The position numbers were made by a program, and so were the translations under genes. Below are positions 9,321-18,258 of a stretch of 64,000 nucleotides of DNA, piece after piece. This DNA is from an uncultured Paracoccaceae bacterium (GTDB lineage: Bacteria > Pseudomonadota > Alphaproteobacteria > Rhodobacterales > Rhodobacteraceae): contig CANMDE010000002.1 in NCBI GenBank assembly GCA_947496535.1, positions 62,001 to 126,000 on the forward strand, read 5' to 3'. The first letter of the stretch is position 1, and the number at the start of each line of letters is the position of its first letter. Below the pieces are notes generated by a model that saw only the letters and a list, made by a program, of their open reading frames with translations, did no database searches and was not told the DNA's origin.

Positions 9321-9818
9321 TTGAGAACATTTATTATTGGAACTTGTTTTTTGTTGTTCTGGGCGTTTTACGAAATGTCGGGCGGCGCAAATTTTGAACC
9401 TACCTCACAAGACCTTGCGGAGCTGCCCTCCGAGGTTGAGGAAACATCTATCCAGGCAACCCGCGCTGCACCGTTGCAATCTGCCACACTACGCCGAGAA
9501 GACATCACGGATGTCGTGCCTGCGTCTTTCATCACAGACCCAATTATTGAACCTGCGGTACAAGAAGCCGCGGTCATTGTTGAGGCTGCTGCCGAGCCGA
9601 ACCTCGACGATTTCGATCAATCGAGCCTTCGCTACGTCTCTGGTGATCGCGTTAACATGCGCGAAGGGCCGAGTACCGATTACTATGTGCTCGACACCAT
9701 TGCGCGCGGGACCAAAGCCGAAGTGATCGAGCTGAGCGATAATGGCTGGGCGCAAATCCGGCTTGTCGATACCGGTCAGGTTGGCTGGATGGCGGAACGG
9801 CTGCTTGCCGACGGCTGA
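9321..9818 (+). CDS. Membrane-anchored bacterial SH3-domain protein
   Basis: The protein of about 165 residues has an N-terminal membrane anchor (RTFIIGTCFLLFWAFYEMSGG), an acidic linker, and a C-terminal SH3_3 domain (VSGDRVNMREGPSTDYYVLDTIARGTKAEVIELSDNGWAQIRLVDTGQVGWMAERLL). Such domains usually bind peptidoglycan or peptide stems on the periplasmic side. I chose the TTG at 9321 because TAGGGGAA lies 8 bases upstream and the anchor then begins immediately. A GTG at 9279 would add 14 residues without a comparable ribosome binding site. Confidence 0.8.
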   Translation: MRTFIIGTCFLLFWAFYEMSGGANFEPTSQDLAELPSEVEETSIQATRAAPLQSATLRREDITDVVPASFITDPIIEPAVQEAAVIVEAAAEPNLDDFDQSSLRYVSGDRVNMREGPSTDYYVLDTIARGTKAEVIELSDNGWAQIRLVDTGQVGWMAERLLADG

Positions 9819-9860
9819 CAGCGCTTGCAAGAGCGAACAGCTGCTGGCACTGATGGCGGC

Positions 9861-10688
9861 ATGACACAAAAAACGATACTGATTACAGGGTGTTCGTCCG
9901 GTATAGGACTTGACGCCGCCTATGGAATACGCGCCGCTGGCTGGCGCGTATTTGCCAGTTGCCGCAAGGCCGAGGATTGCGAAAGGCTGCGAAGTTCCGG
10001 CTTTGACAGTCCGCTGATCGACTACGCCAATCCAGAAACCATCGTGACCGGTCTTGCCGAAGTTCTTGAGGCGACGGGCGGTACGCTTGATGCGCTCTAT
10101 AACAACGGGGCCTATGCCTGCCCCGGTGCGGCAGAGGATCTGCCCGTAGGTGCCCTGCGTGAGATTTTTGAGACAAACGTCTTTGGCTATCATGAACTGA
10201 CACGACTGGTCATTCCTGTGATGCGTGCACAGGGGCAAGGGCGGATCATCAACTGTTCATCGGTGCTTGGACTGATTGGGATGAAATGGCGCGGTGCGTA
10301 TGTATCCACTAAGTTCGCGCTCGAGGGGCTGACTGATGTCTTGCGGCTCGAGATGGCGGACACGGGGATCAAGGTGATCCTGATCGAACCCGGGCCGATT
10401 ACGTCAGACATCCGCCAAAACGCGATCCCGCATTTTGAAAAATGGGTCGACTGGGAAAATTCCGCACGGCGCGATGAGTATAGTGAAGTGCGAGACCGGC
10501 TTTATACCGATAGCGGGCCAGATCAGTTTGAATTACCCGCCGCTGCCGTGACGAAAAAGCTGCTGCATGCGCTGACGTCACCCAAGCCCAAGCCGCGTTA
10601 TTATGTGACGTTCCCCACCTATCTGATGGGGTTTTTGCGGCGTATATTGCCAACGCGGCTGCTGGATGCGGTGATTTTGCGAGCCTGA
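9861..10688 (+). CDS. Short-chain dehydrogenase/reductase (SDR family)
   Basis: The 275-residue classical SDR has the cofactor loop TGCSSGIGLDAA (TGxxxGxG) at about residue 8, the structural YNNGA motif (variant of NNAG) near residue 80, the catalytic Ser in NCSSVLG and YVSTK (YxxxK) near residue 155. The sequence around ASCRKAEDCERL following the second strand suggests NADP preference through the basic residues, which is inference. The substrate is unknown. The start at 9861 omits 12 unlikely upstream residues. Confidence 0.85.
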   Translation: MTQKTILITGCSSGIGLDAAYGIRAAGWRVFASCRKAEDCERLRSSGFDSPLIDYANPETIVTGLAEVLEATGGTLDALYNNGAYACPGAAEDLPVGALREIFETNVFGYHELTRLVIPVMRAQGQGRIINCSSVLGLIGMKWRGAYVSTKFALEGLTDVLRLEMADTGIKVILIEPGPITSDIRQNAIPHFEKWVDWENSARRDEYSEVRDRLYTDSGPDQFELPAAAVTKKLLHALTSPKPKPRYYVTFPTYLMGFLRRILPTRLLDAVILRA

Positions 10689-10748
10689 GGGTTTCCTTCC
10701 GACCTTCGTCTGCTACATCCGGATGCAGATTAATGGGGAACCGAAAAC

Positions 10749-10955
10749 ATGGCTGATGATCCGCTTTTTTGGGTAGTCGCTGTTGCTGTTCTGATCGTGC
10801 TTGGCATTCTTTTGCTGGGGATTGGGACTTTCGCAAAGGGCGGCGATTTCAATCGTAAACATGCTAACAAAATCATGCGTTGGCGGATCGGGGCCCAGTT
10901 TGTGGCTGTTTTGCTGATCCTGCTTTTTGTTTTCATCCGGCGAATGGGAGCCTGA
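10749..10955 (+). CDS. HIG1-type twin-transmembrane protein
   Basis: The 68-residue protein has two membrane helices, WVVAVAVLIVLGILLLGIGTF and GAQFVAVLLILLFVFI, joined by a short basic loop GGDFNRKHANKIMRWRI. This is the signature of the hypoxia-induced protein (HIG_1_N) family common in alphaproteobacteria. Mitochondrial relatives associate with cytochrome c oxidase, but the bacterial role is not established. It is 3 bases upstream of the adenosyltransferase gene, so the two are probably co-transcribed. Confidence 0.8.
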   Translation: MADDPLFWVVAVAVLIVLGILLLGIGTFAKGGDFNRKHANKIMRWRIGAQFVAVLLILLFVFIRRMGA

Positions 10956-10958
10956 CGA

Positions 10959-11531
10959 ATGGTTGTTCTGAATAAAATTTACACCAAAACGGGCGATGCG
11001 GGCGAAACCGCCCTTGGCAATGGCAGCCGAGTCGCCAAGCATTCGCTGCGGGTGACATCCTACGGCACCGTCGATGAAACGAACGCGACCGTTGGACTGG
11101 CCCGCCTGCATGCCGAAGGCGCGATGGATGCGCAGTTGGCGATGATACAGAACGATCTGTTCGATCTTGGCGCTGACCTTTGCCGCCCGGATATGGAAAA
11201 AGACGGCGAGGCAGAATACCCCGTGCTGCGCATTTCGGACGCGCAGGTTTTACGGCTTGAGGACGAGATTGACGCGATGACAGGCAAGGTTGACCCCCTT
11301 CGCAGCTTCATTCTGCCGGGCGGATCAGCGCTGGCGGCGCATCTTCACCTTTGCCGGACAATCTCGCGCCGGGCCGAGCGGCTGACAGTTGAGCTTGCCA
11401 CGATGGAGTCGGTGAACCCCGCATCTGTAAAATACCTCAACCGGCTGTCAGACTGGTTTTTTCAGGCGTCGCGGATTGCCAACAATGATGGTAAAGATGA
11501 TGTGCTGTGGGTGCCGGGTGCAAATAGGTAG
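10959..11531 (+). CDS. pduO: Cob(I)yrinic acid a,c-diamide adenosyltransferase, PduO type
   Basis: The 190-residue enzyme transfers adenosyl from ATP to cob(I)alamin. The N-terminal TKTGDAGETALGNGSRVAKHS and YGTVDETNATVGLAR match the ATP-binding motifs of PduO-type transferases. C-terminal motifs include FILPGGSALAAHLHLCRTISRRAERL and YLNRLSDWFFQASR. The product, adenosylcobalamin, is required by methylmalonyl-CoA and ethylmalonyl-CoA mutases, which fits the Mcd and malyl-CoA lyase genes in this window. The HIG1 gene precedes it by 3 bases. Confidence 0.93.
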   Translation: MVVLNKIYTKTGDAGETALGNGSRVAKHSLRVTSYGTVDETNATVGLARLHAEGAMDAQLAMIQNDLFDLGADLCRPDMEKDGEAEYPVLRISDAQVLRLEDEIDAMTGKVDPLRSFILPGGSALAAHLHLCRTISRRAERLTVELATMESVNPASVKYLNRLSDWFFQASRIANNDGKDDVLWVPGANR

Positions 11532-11698
11532 TTGGGTGCGCATTAATCCAACTTGCCTACCTTGGTGAACCGTCGTCTTTCGAAACGTGACGTCCGCGAC
11601 CTCTGCCGCGTCGATTTTGCCCTGTTGTCGGTTGTCCGCGCACGATAGTAACACCACGAGAAAGATATGAATTAGATTCTTTTGGGAGAGTAACGCTC

Positions 11699-12457
11699 AT
11701 GAAGGTCATTGTACCCGTCAAGCGCGTGATCGATTACAACGTGAAGGTTCGCGTCAAAGCGGATGGTTCCGGTGTTGATCTCGCCAATGTAAAAATGTCG
11801 ATGAACCCGTTCGACGAAATTGCTGTCGAAGAAGCCATTCGCCTACGCGAAGCTGGCAAGGTCGAAGAAGTCATCGCAGTATCCATCGGTGTGAAACAGG
11901 CGCAGGAAACGCTACGCACGGCTCTGGCCATGGGCGCCGACCGCGCGATTTTGGTTGTTGCCGCTGATGATGTGCATACGGATATTGAACCGCTCGCCGT
12001 TGCAAAAATTCTTGCCGCTGTGGTCAAGGAAGAAAGCCCTGATCTGGTGATCTGCGGCAAGCAGGCCATCGACAACGACATGAACGCGACGGGCCAGATG
12101 CTCTCTGCCCTGCTGGGTTGGTCACAGGCCACCTTTGCATCCGAAGTTGATCTGGATGGCGATAGCGCCACAGTCACACGCGAAGTGGACGGCGGTTTGC
12201 AGACCATCAAGGTGAAGATGCCCACTATCATCAGTGTTGATCTGCGCCTGAACGAACCACGCTATGCGTCTTTGCCCAACATCATGAAGGCCAAGAAAAA
12301 GCCGCTGGATGAAAAGACGCCTGCCGATTACGGCGTCGATGTCACCCCGCGCCTGACGGTTGTCAGCACGGTTGAGCCCGAAGCCCGCAAGGCCGGGATC
12401 ATCGTTGGTTCTGTTGATGAACTTGTCGAGAAACTCAAAGAAGCGGGGGCTGTGTAA
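11699..12457 (+). CDS. etfB: Electron transfer flavoprotein beta subunit
   Basis: The 252-residue EtfB has the N-terminal [38 protein letters not shown] and the signature-bearing region [20 protein letters not shown], with [24 protein letters not shown] near residue 185. It pairs with EtfA to carry electrons from acyl-CoA dehydrogenases, such as the methylsuccinyl-CoA dehydrogenase at 24128, to ETF:ubiquinone oxidoreductase. GGGAGAG precedes the ATG. The stop overlaps the etfA start by one base (TAATG), so the subunits are translationally coupled. Confidence 0.96.
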   Translation: MKVIVPVKRVIDYNVKVRVKADGSGVDLANVKMSMNPFDEIAVEEAIRLREAGKVEEVIAVSIGVKQAQETLRTALAMGADRAILVVAADDVHTDIEPLAVAKILAAVVKEESPDLVICGKQAIDNDMNATGQMLSALLGWSQATFASEVDLDGDSATVTREVDGGLQTIKVKMPTIISVDLRLNEPRYASLPNIMKAKKKPLDEKTPADYGVDVTPRLTVVSTVEPEARKAGIIVGSVDELVEKLKEAGAV

Positions 12458-13383
12458 TGGCTGTTCTTTTGATTGGCGAAGTCAGCGACGGCGAATTGTC
12501 CGTTGATGCAACCGCAAAGGCCGTAACCGCTGCGAAGGCTTTGGGTGATGTGACGGTGCTTTGCGCCGGTGCGTCGGCAAAAACGGCCGCAGATGAAGCC
12601 GCAAAAATCGATGGTGTCGCCAAGGTACTTTGCGCCGAAGATGCGGCGCTGGGTCATCGCTTGGCAGAACCGACTGCCGACCTGATCGTGTCGCTGGCTG
12701 GCGATTATAGCCACATCGCCGCACCAGGCACGACCGACGCAAAGAACATTATGCCTCGTGTGGCAGCATTGCTTGACGCAATGGTGATTTCCGAAGTGAC
12801 CGCCGTTGTCGATGCCGACACGTTTGAGCGCCCCATCTATGCGGGCAACGCAGTTCAAACCGTGAAGTCCACAGATGACAAGAAGGTCATGACCATCCGT
12901 ACAGCTGGCTTTGATGCTGCTGGTATGGGCGGTTCTGCCTCTGTGGAAAGCATCGATGCTGCTGGCAACCCCGGCCTTTCCGAATGGGTTGAGGATAAGG
13001 TTGCCGCATCTGACCGTCCTGAACTGACTTCTGCTGGTGTTGTTGTATCCGGTGGTCGTGGTGTCGGGTCTGAGGAAGACTTTGCCATCATCGAAAAGCT
13101 GGCCGACAAGCTGAACGCGGCTGTAGGTGCATCGCGTGCGGCTGTGGACAGCGGTTATGCCCCGAACGACTGGCAGGTTGGGCAAACAGGCAAGGTGGTT
13201 GCCCCTGATCTATACGTTGCTGTTGGTATCTCAGGCGCGATCCAGCACCTGGCAGGTATGAAAGACAGTAAGATCATCGTAGCCATCAACAAAGACGAAG
13301 AAGCGCCGATTTTCCAGGTTGCCGATTACGGTTTGGTTGCTGATCTATTTGATGTCGTACCTGAGCTGACTGAAAAGCTCTGA
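12457..13383 (+). CDS. etfA: Electron transfer flavoprotein alpha subunit
   Basis: The 308-residue EtfA has an N-terminal alpha/beta domain and a C-terminal FAD-binding domain. The latter shows [59 protein letters not shown] and [22 protein letters not shown], which contact FAD. Length and motif order are typical of housekeeping group I ETF. It overlaps etfB by one base and is followed directly by a strong terminator, so etfBA forms a two-gene operon. Confidence 0.96.
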   Translation: MAVLLIGEVSDGELSVDATAKAVTAAKALGDVTVLCAGASAKTAADEAAKIDGVAKVLCAEDAALGHRLAEPTADLIVSLAGDYSHIAAPGTTDAKNIMPRVAALLDAMVISEVTAVVDADTFERPIYAGNAVQTVKSTDDKKVMTIRTAGFDAAGMGGSASVESIDAAGNPGLSEWVEDKVAASDRPELTSAGVVVSGGRGVGSEEDFAIIEKLADKLNAAVGASRAAVDSGYAPNDWQVGQTGKVVAPDLYVAVGISGAIQHLAGMKDSKIIVAINKDEEAPIFQVADYGLVADLFDVVPELTEKL

Positions 13384-13402
13384 ACGAAAACCAATAAAGT
13401 TG

Positions 13403-13437
13403 AAAAGCCCGCCGCAATCCGGCGGGCTTTTTCTTTA
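13403..13437 (+). terminator. Rho-independent terminator after etfBA
   Basis: A 12-bp perfect stem (AAAAGCCCGCCG / CGGCGGGCTTTT) with a 5-base loop is followed by a T-rich tail, 20 bases after the etfA stop. The tail overlaps the stop codon of the convergent DUF6473-like gene. Confidence 0.92.
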
Positions 13438-14289
13438 GGCACTTTCAACGTCGTAAAGATATTTGCGCAACTTTGGGATCAGACCGGCGCCCGCCTCGGC
13501 ATGGCAGGCGATACTGAGCATTTCTGACGCCGAGGGTTCCTGAGATTCTGAAAACATCATGCCGGTGGTTCCCCGGTTCAATGCAGTCTCAGATGGGCGA
13601 ACGACAACGACATCTTTGGTCAGGGACCGCAAATCACCCAGCATTTTCGCCGTGATGAATAGCGGGTCGGATTGCAGTCGGCTTTCACGTGCGGACCAGT
13701 GGTCGTCTGAGACGGGTTCCTCGGAAAACCAGAAGAGCAGGTTGTTCGGCCCAATCTGGCCCAGCATGTTTTTCATGCGTGCAATCCATGCTTCGCGCAG
13801 TTCTGTCACGACGATGTCGAACCGTTCAGGTGAAATTTCGTAGAGTGCGCCCAACATGTGCCGTGTGAAGGAAAATTGTGAAAAATCCACCTCACTATAA
13901 ATCGCCTGCAGCACGGTAGAGGCACGGACAAACCTGTCATTGCGGCGCGGATGAACCGAGTAAAACCGGTTGGATAGGAAATTCGCACCCATGATCTGCA
14001 CAACAGTCAGGTCGGCCTCTTGGCAAATCTCCATCACCGCGGGGTCATTGACGAAGGCGTCAATACCGCCGTTCACGCAGCCCATATTGACGCAGGTTTG
14101 CCGCATCGATTTTTCAACAAGTGTCGGAAACGGTTTTTCAATAAATTTTCCGTAAGTCTCGGTCCCGCCGATAAACGCCAGATAGGGCCGGTCCAACCGT
14201 CGCCTTGGTCCCCTGAACAGCATTCTGGAATTGCCATAACGGCATGGCGCATATGATAATTCGCCCACTTCAATGGTTTGGTGTTTCAT
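13435..14289 (-). CDS. DUF6473-like conserved hypothetical protein
   Basis: The 284-residue protein begins MKHQTIEVGELSYAPCRYGNSRMLFRGPRR and contains YLAFIGGTETYGKFIEKPFPTLVE. I associate these with the DUF6473 family, frequent in Rhodobacteraceae, though that assignment is from memory of the pattern. The middle (ADLTVVQIMGANFLSNRFYSVHPRRNDRF) and the segment NNLLFWFSEEP suggest an alpha/beta fold. There is no signal peptide or membrane helix, and no function is assigned. It converges on etfA and shares its terminator region. Confidence 0.7.
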   Translation of the reverse strand: MKHQTIEVGELSYAPCRYGNSRMLFRGPRRRLDRPYLAFIGGTETYGKFIEKPFPTLVEKSMRQTCVNMGCVNGGIDAFVNDPAVMEICQEADLTVVQIMGANFLSNRFYSVHPRRNDRFVRASTVLQAIYSEVDFSQFSFTRHMLGALYEISPERFDIVVTELREAWIARMKNMLGQIGPNNLLFWFSEEPVSDDHWSARESRLQSDPLFITAKMLGDLRSLTKDVVVVRPSETALNRGTTGMMFSESQEPSASEMLSIACHAEAGAGLIPKLRKYLYDVESA

Positions 14290-14450
14290 TTCCCACCTAC
14301 ACTCCTAAATTCACCCGAGGCTGAAACTCGGGGAAATCCTTTACGAAATGTCTAACCTGCAAATTTGAGACAATTTTCACCGGATAATCCGAACTTGAGC
14401 CGCCCCTGACGCGCGCCTATGGTGCGTTGGAAACTCTGATGGGAAACACC

Positions 14451-15326
14451 ATGGCGATAGAAAAAGTGGGCATTGTCGGTGCTGGGCAGATGGGCAATGG
14501 CATTGCGCATGTCTTTGCACTGGCCGGCTATGATGTACTGATGACCGATATCAGCGCAGAGGCGTTGAAAGCGGCAATCGACATCATCACGCACAACCTC
14601 GACCGGCAGGTGAACAAGGAACTCATCAGCGCCGACGCCAAGGAAGAAGCGCTGGCCCGGATCAGTACAACGCAGACCCTTATTGATCTTGGGCCGACCG
14701 ACCTGATCATCGAGGCCGCGACAGAGCGCGAGGCAATCAAGACCGCCATTTTCGAAGATCTTGTCCCGCATCTGAAGCCCGATACGATCCTGACGTCCAA
14801 TACCTCTTCCATCTCGATCACGCGCCTTGCCTCGCGCACGGACCGCCCCGAGAAATTCATGGGGTTCCACTTCATGAATCCGGTCCCGATCATGCAATTG
14901 GTTGAACTGATCCGCGGTATTGCCACGGATGAGCCGACCTTCAAGAGCTGCTATGAGGTTGTCGAGCGTCTGGGCAAGACGTCGGCCACCGCCGAAGATT
15001 TTCCCGCCTTTATCGTCAACCGGATTCTGATGCCTATGATCAACGAAGCGATCTATACGCTGTACGAAGGCGTCGGATCGGTTCAATCAATTGATACGTC
15101 GCTGAAACTGGGGGCAAATCATCCGATGGGGCCGTTGGAGTTGGCCGATTTCATCGGGTTGGATACATGCCTTGCGATCATGAATGTGTTGCATGAGGGG
15201 CTGGCGGATACCAAGTACCGACCGTGTCCTTTGCTGACAAAATACGTCGAAGCAGGCTGGTTGGGCCGCAAAAGCGAACGTGGTTTTTATGATTACCGGG
15301 GGGATACGCCTGTTCCGACGCGTTAA
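14451..15326 (+). CDS. hbdA: 3-hydroxybutyryl-CoA dehydrogenase
   Basis: The 291-residue enzyme oxidises 3-hydroxybutyryl-CoA with NAD(P). An N-terminal Rossmann fold shows VGIVGAGQMGNGIAHVFALAGYDV. Catalytic and substrate motifs include SNTSSISITRLA, FMGFHFMNPVPIMQLVELIRG and FPAFIVNRILMPMINEAI, and the C-terminal half has the dimerisation helices with GANHPMGPLELADFIGLDTC. The ATG at 14451 has GGGA 8 bases upstream. In this setting it links acetoacetyl-CoA and crotonyl-CoA, the entry to the ethylmalonyl-CoA pathway and PHB metabolism. The 3' end overlaps the convergent acyltransferase gene by 4 bases. Confidence 0.93.
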   Translation: MAIEKVGIVGAGQMGNGIAHVFALAGYDVLMTDISAEALKAAIDIITHNLDRQVNKELISADAKEEALARISTTQTLIDLGPTDLIIEAATEREAIKTAIFEDLVPHLKPDTILTSNTSSISITRLASRTDRPEKFMGFHFMNPVPIMQLVELIRGIATDEPTFKSCYEVVERLGKTSATAEDFPAFIVNRILMPMINEAIYTLYEGVGSVQSIDTSLKLGANHPMGPLELADFIGLDTCLAIMNVLHEGLADTKYRPCPLLTKYVEAGWLGRKSERGFYDYRGDTPVPTR

Positions 15327-16213
15327 GCGCCGGATTGGTCTTTCAACTCTAATGTGCGGGCGCGCAGCCATGCCATGAAGGCGCGTGGGTCTTTGCCGCG
15401 CTCGATTACTTCATCCTGTGGTACTGGTTTGCCTACAACCGGGCGCTGCGGTTTGTTGCATGCGTACACGATCTCATGCAGCAAAAGACCCTGGCGCAAG
15501 GTGGCGGATACCCGGTTGGCGATCTGATACCAGCGCGAGTTCGATCCGCTGAAAAAGCAAGGCACGACCTGCGCACCGGACATACGGATCATCTTTGCGG
15601 TAAAGACGTTCCACTCCGCCTCTTGCACGGGGCCGAACATGGTCTCGGAAGACGCAACCACACCCGACGGGAACAGGGCCACAAGTCCGCCATTCGATAG
15701 ATGCTCCATCGCGCTGCGGCGCATCTCGACCATCTTTTTCTGCGCGTCCGGCTCATGCGGGAACGGGACCGGGATCATGTAGCTTCCGGCTTCCTCATCA
15801 ATTCCGGTCAGGATGGACCGGGTCAGGATACGGTAGTCGCTTCGGACACTGCCAATCAGATCAGCCAGGATCATACCATCGACCATGCCATGCGGATGAT
15901 TTGCCACGAACACGACCGGGCCGGTGGCTGGGATGTTTGCCCGCTCCTCTGCCGGGGTCAGCAGGTCAATTCCCATGACGTCCAACGCCGTGCGCCAGAA
16001 CGCCTGACCTTGCACCTTCCCGCGTCGTTCAAACGTGCGGATCATGCGAACAATTGTGATCTTACCGGTGAACCACTCAATCGTGCGGATGATGTGATTT
16101 GTCAGTGGCGTGTCGAACGTATTGGCGTAGCTGAGGGTTTTTCGGTCATAGACACGCGGGGCATCATCGGTCGGTGCCTGGGCTACTCCAATATTTCGGG
16201 TCGTGTCAGTCAA
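15323..16213 (-). CDS. Lysophospholipid acyltransferase-like protein
   Basis: The 296-residue protein carries an acyltransferase domain. VVFVANHPHGMVDGMILADLIG is the NHPxGxxDG variant of the HX4D catalytic motif near residue 105, FPSGVVASSETMFGP is the glycerol-phosphate binding block near residue 185, and VVPCFFSGSNSRWYQIANRVSATLRQGLLLHEI matches relatives of OlsF and COG3176-type acyltransferases. There is no signal peptide, so membrane association would be peripheral. Its acceptor lipid is unknown; ornithine-lipid or phosphatidic-acid synthesis are possible. It is distinct from the plsC-like gene at 36899. Confidence 0.8.
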   Translation of the reverse strand: MTDTTRNIGVAQAPTDDAPRVYDRKTLSYANTFDTPLTNHIIRTIEWFTGKITIVRMIRTFERRGKVQGQAFWRTALDVMGIDLLTPAEERANIPATGPVVFVANHPHGMVDGMILADLIGSVRSDYRILTRSILTGIDEEAGSYMIPVPFPHEPDAQKKMVEMRRSAMEHLSNGGLVALFPSGVVASSETMFGPVQEAEWNVFTAKMIRMSGAQVVPCFFSGSNSRWYQIANRVSATLRQGLLLHEIVYACNKPQRPVVGKPVPQDEVIERGKDPRAFMAWLRARTLELKDQSGA

Positions 16214-16242
16214 TCGGGATGTCCCATATGATCGGAAAAGCG

Positions 16243-16518
16243 TCAGTCGCCTTCCCCGAATTTATCAGCAACCAGTGCTGCGATAGCGTCCAACAACGGT
16301 TGAGCTTCTGGCCCCGATGTCTCTACGTCAATAAAGGTTCCATTTGATGCTGCCAACATTAAAAGCCCCATGATGCTGTCGCCACCGGCGCTCAGCCCGT
16401 CTTTGCGGATCGTTGCAGTGGCGTCAAAGCCTTCGACAACCTCAACCAGACGGGCAGAGGCGCGGGCATGTAGCCCTTTGATATTTTCGATTTTAAGGCG
16501 GGAGGTCGTCGTGTTCAT
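16243..16518 (-). CDS. ptsH: HPr family phosphocarrier protein (PTS-Ntr type)
   Basis: The 91-residue HPr keeps the phospho-accepting histidine in IENIKGLHARASARLVEVVE (about residue 19) and the regulatory serine region GGDSIMGLLMLAAS (about residue 50), the target of HPr kinase. The ATG at 16518 overlaps the stop of the EIIA gene (TGATG). It acts in the cytoplasm in a phosphorelay with EIIA(Man) and probably an EI-Ntr encoded elsewhere. No sugar permease is nearby, so a regulatory PTS is the likely role. Confidence 0.93.
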   Translation of the reverse strand: MNTTTSRLKIENIKGLHARASARLVEVVEGFDATATIRKDGLSAGGDSIMGLLMLAASNGTFIDVETSGPEAQPLLDAIAALVADKFGEGD

Positions 16519-16910
16519 CAAGTTGGGGTACCGCTATGACTATCAATATACTTGTGGGCCGCCGCAATCGCAGCATCGACAGCATCAGTTACACTGCGCT
16601 GTCGCGATTTGGCCAGCTTTATCAGCATTGGAAGATTGGCGCCGTATAGGATGCGCCGGTCTTCCGGGGAACAGGCCCGCAGGGACAGGTTTGAAGGCGA
16701 ACCGCCAAACATGTCCGTCACAATCACCACACCATCGCCGGTGTCGACGGCATCGGCGGCTCTACAAATCTCATCCTGTTTGGTTGCGCGGTCATCCTCT
16801 GGCCCGATGGCGATGCTTTGCATACCTTGCTGTTCGCCAACGACATGTTCCACGGCTGCCAAGTATTCGCTGGCCAATCCCCCATGTGCGACGATGACGA
16901 TGCCAATCAA
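16518..16910 (-). CDS. PTS EIIA component, mannose-family type (regulatory)
   Basis: The 130-residue EIIA(Man)-type domain has the phosphorylation histidine in [20 protein letters not shown] (about residue 9) and the conserved [17 protein letters not shown] block near residue 65. In many alphaproteobacteria this stand-alone EIIA accepts phosphate from HPr and serves as a signal rather than for sugar uptake. Its gene overlaps both rapZ (ATGA) and ptsH (TGATG), implying tight co-translation. Confidence 0.92.
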   Translation of the reverse strand: MIGIVIVAHGGLASEYLAAVEHVVGEQQGMQSIAIGPEDDRATKQDEICRAADAVDTGDGVVIVTDMFGGSPSNLSLRACSPEDRRILYGANLPMLIKLAKSRQRSVTDAVDAAIAAAHKYIDSHSGTPT

Positions 16911-17818
16911 ACTTGGGTTTCCTTGCTCGCGGGCGCTTGCGTGCTGCGCCGTTCCATTTCTCGATGCCGTTTAGACACACGCCACCCGTCTTGCGCAAGT
17001 GCTGACGCAAGGCGCTCTGCAACTGCCACCGATCGGTGTTGCCCTCCGGTACACCCAAAGCCGATGGACAGATGTGCCTTGCCTTCATCCTTATGTGCGG
17101 GCAGCAGTAAATCGATCAGAGATTTCACCCGTTCGAAGAAAGGATCAAAGCGCGGATCTTCTGCCACGTAGGCATCGACAGCCGGGTCACGACCGTCCAG
17201 GGGCCGCAGCTTTTCCTCCCAATGCGGGTTTCGCAAGAACCGGCAATCCATCACAATATCCATCCCGCGGGGCAGGCCCCGTTTGTAGGAAAATGAATGG
17301 ATTGTTACGCCCAGCGGACGACCCTCCCCCCGTGCATACCAGCGTTCGATTTCCGCCCGCAGGTCATGAGGACTTAGCCCCGTTGTATCTATCAGTGTCT
17401 CGGCCCTTGCCCTGACAGGTGCCAGAAGCTCTCGTTCACGCGAAATGCCGGCCAAGGGCGGACCGGCCGGAGCGAGTGGATGGCGGCGGCGCGTTTCTGA
17501 ATAACGGCGGACAAGCTCTTCCTCTTCCGCGTCCAGATAAAGTACCTGCGCCTGCTGATCGGTTCGGGCGGCAAGTTGGTCAATGGTCTCTATCAATGCA
17601 TTGGTACCGAAGTCGCGGTTACGCACATCCAGGCCCAGCGCAAGCGGGCGGCTTAGCGGTGGGCCTTCCAGTAGCCTTGGCAACAAAGACAGTGGCAAGT
17701 TGTCGATTACTTCATAGCCGAGGTCTTCCAGGACATTGATTGCCGTGGATCGCCCGGCGCCGGATGGGCCGGTCACGAGAACAATCGTCGGTATGGATTG
17801 ATCTGATGGATGTATCAT
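16907..17818 (-). CDS. rapZ: RNase adapter protein RapZ (YvcJ/UPF0042 family nucleotide-binding protein)
   Basis: The 303-residue protein has an N-terminal P-loop region, [28 protein letters not shown], and a C-terminal domain ending in [23 protein letters not shown], the conserved GCTGGxHRSV block that binds RNA and sugar-phosphate ligands in characterised RapZ. The Walker A lysine position is arginine here (GAGRST). It overlaps hprK (ATGA) and EIIA. Enteric RapZ controls GlmS through small RNAs; in alphaproteobacteria a link to the PTS cluster is inferred from gene order. Confidence 0.93.
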   Translation of the reverse strand: MIHPSDQSIPTIVLVTGPSGAGRSTAINVLEDLGYEVIDNLPLSLLPRLLEGPPLSRPLALGLDVRNRDFGTNALIETIDQLAARTDQQAQVLYLDAEEEELVRRYSETRRRHPLAPAGPPLAGISRERELLAPVRARAETLIDTTGLSPHDLRAEIERWYARGEGRPLGVTIHSFSYKRGLPRGMDIVMDCRFLRNPHWEEKLRPLDGRDPAVDAYVAEDPRFDPFFERVKSLIDLLLPAHKDEGKAHLSIGFGCTGGQHRSVAVAERLASALAQDGWRVSKRHREMERRSTQAPASKETQV

Positions 17819-18237
17819 GCCTCAACTCGTCCGGCTTTCAGAAACTGCAGGATTGCCGCCGCAAAATGTGGACCGGAAACCTTGTATATCAAGGGAAGGT
17901 CACATCCCAACATCGTGACGTGGCGTTGAGCGGGCAAGCGTTTTGTCTCTTCTTGGTCAAGATCGACGACCAATAGCACCGATGCGTCACCGGCTGTGTC
18001 GGCACGCAATACCCCAATGCCCCGCGCCTCGATCATGCCATTGCCAACTGGTGGGCAGGTGGCCGTCACCGCCGCCCCGTCAGACGTCAAGATTACCTTA
18101 TCATCAGCCACCAGCTTGCAACCCATCCCCATCAAGTTCAGTGCAAGCCCCGACTTTCCAGTGCCCGAAGCGCCCGTGATCAAAACGGCCCGTTTCTGCC
18201 AGGCGACACAGGTTGCGTGGACGTCGATCTGATCCAC
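17815..18237 (-). CDS. hprK: Short HPr kinase/phosphorylase (catalytic domain only)
   Basis: The 140-residue protein corresponds to the C-terminal catalytic domain of HprK and lacks the N-terminal domain of Gram-positive enzymes, which is normal for alphaproteobacteria. The Walker A loop is [21 protein letters not shown] near residue 20, followed by [10 protein letters not shown], the acidic pair that contacts Mg and the HPr serine. [11 protein letters not shown] near residue 70 matches the HprK signature. It would phosphorylate the serine of the HPr encoded downstream in the same run of overlapping genes. Confidence 0.92.
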   Translation of the reverse strand: MDQIDVHATCVAWQKRAVLITGASGTGKSGLALNLMGMGCKLVADDKVILTSDGAAVTATCPPVGNGMIEARGIGVLRADTAGDASVLLVVDLDQEETKRLPAQRHVTMLGCDLPLIYKVSGPHFAAAILQFLKAGRVEA

Positions 18238-18258
18238 TGATCTCTCCTTGGGCTGCGT

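Noticed and set aside
17815..18237. Short hprK considered as truncated
   Set aside because: The catalytic domain is complete, and single-domain HprK is the normal form in alphaproteobacteria.
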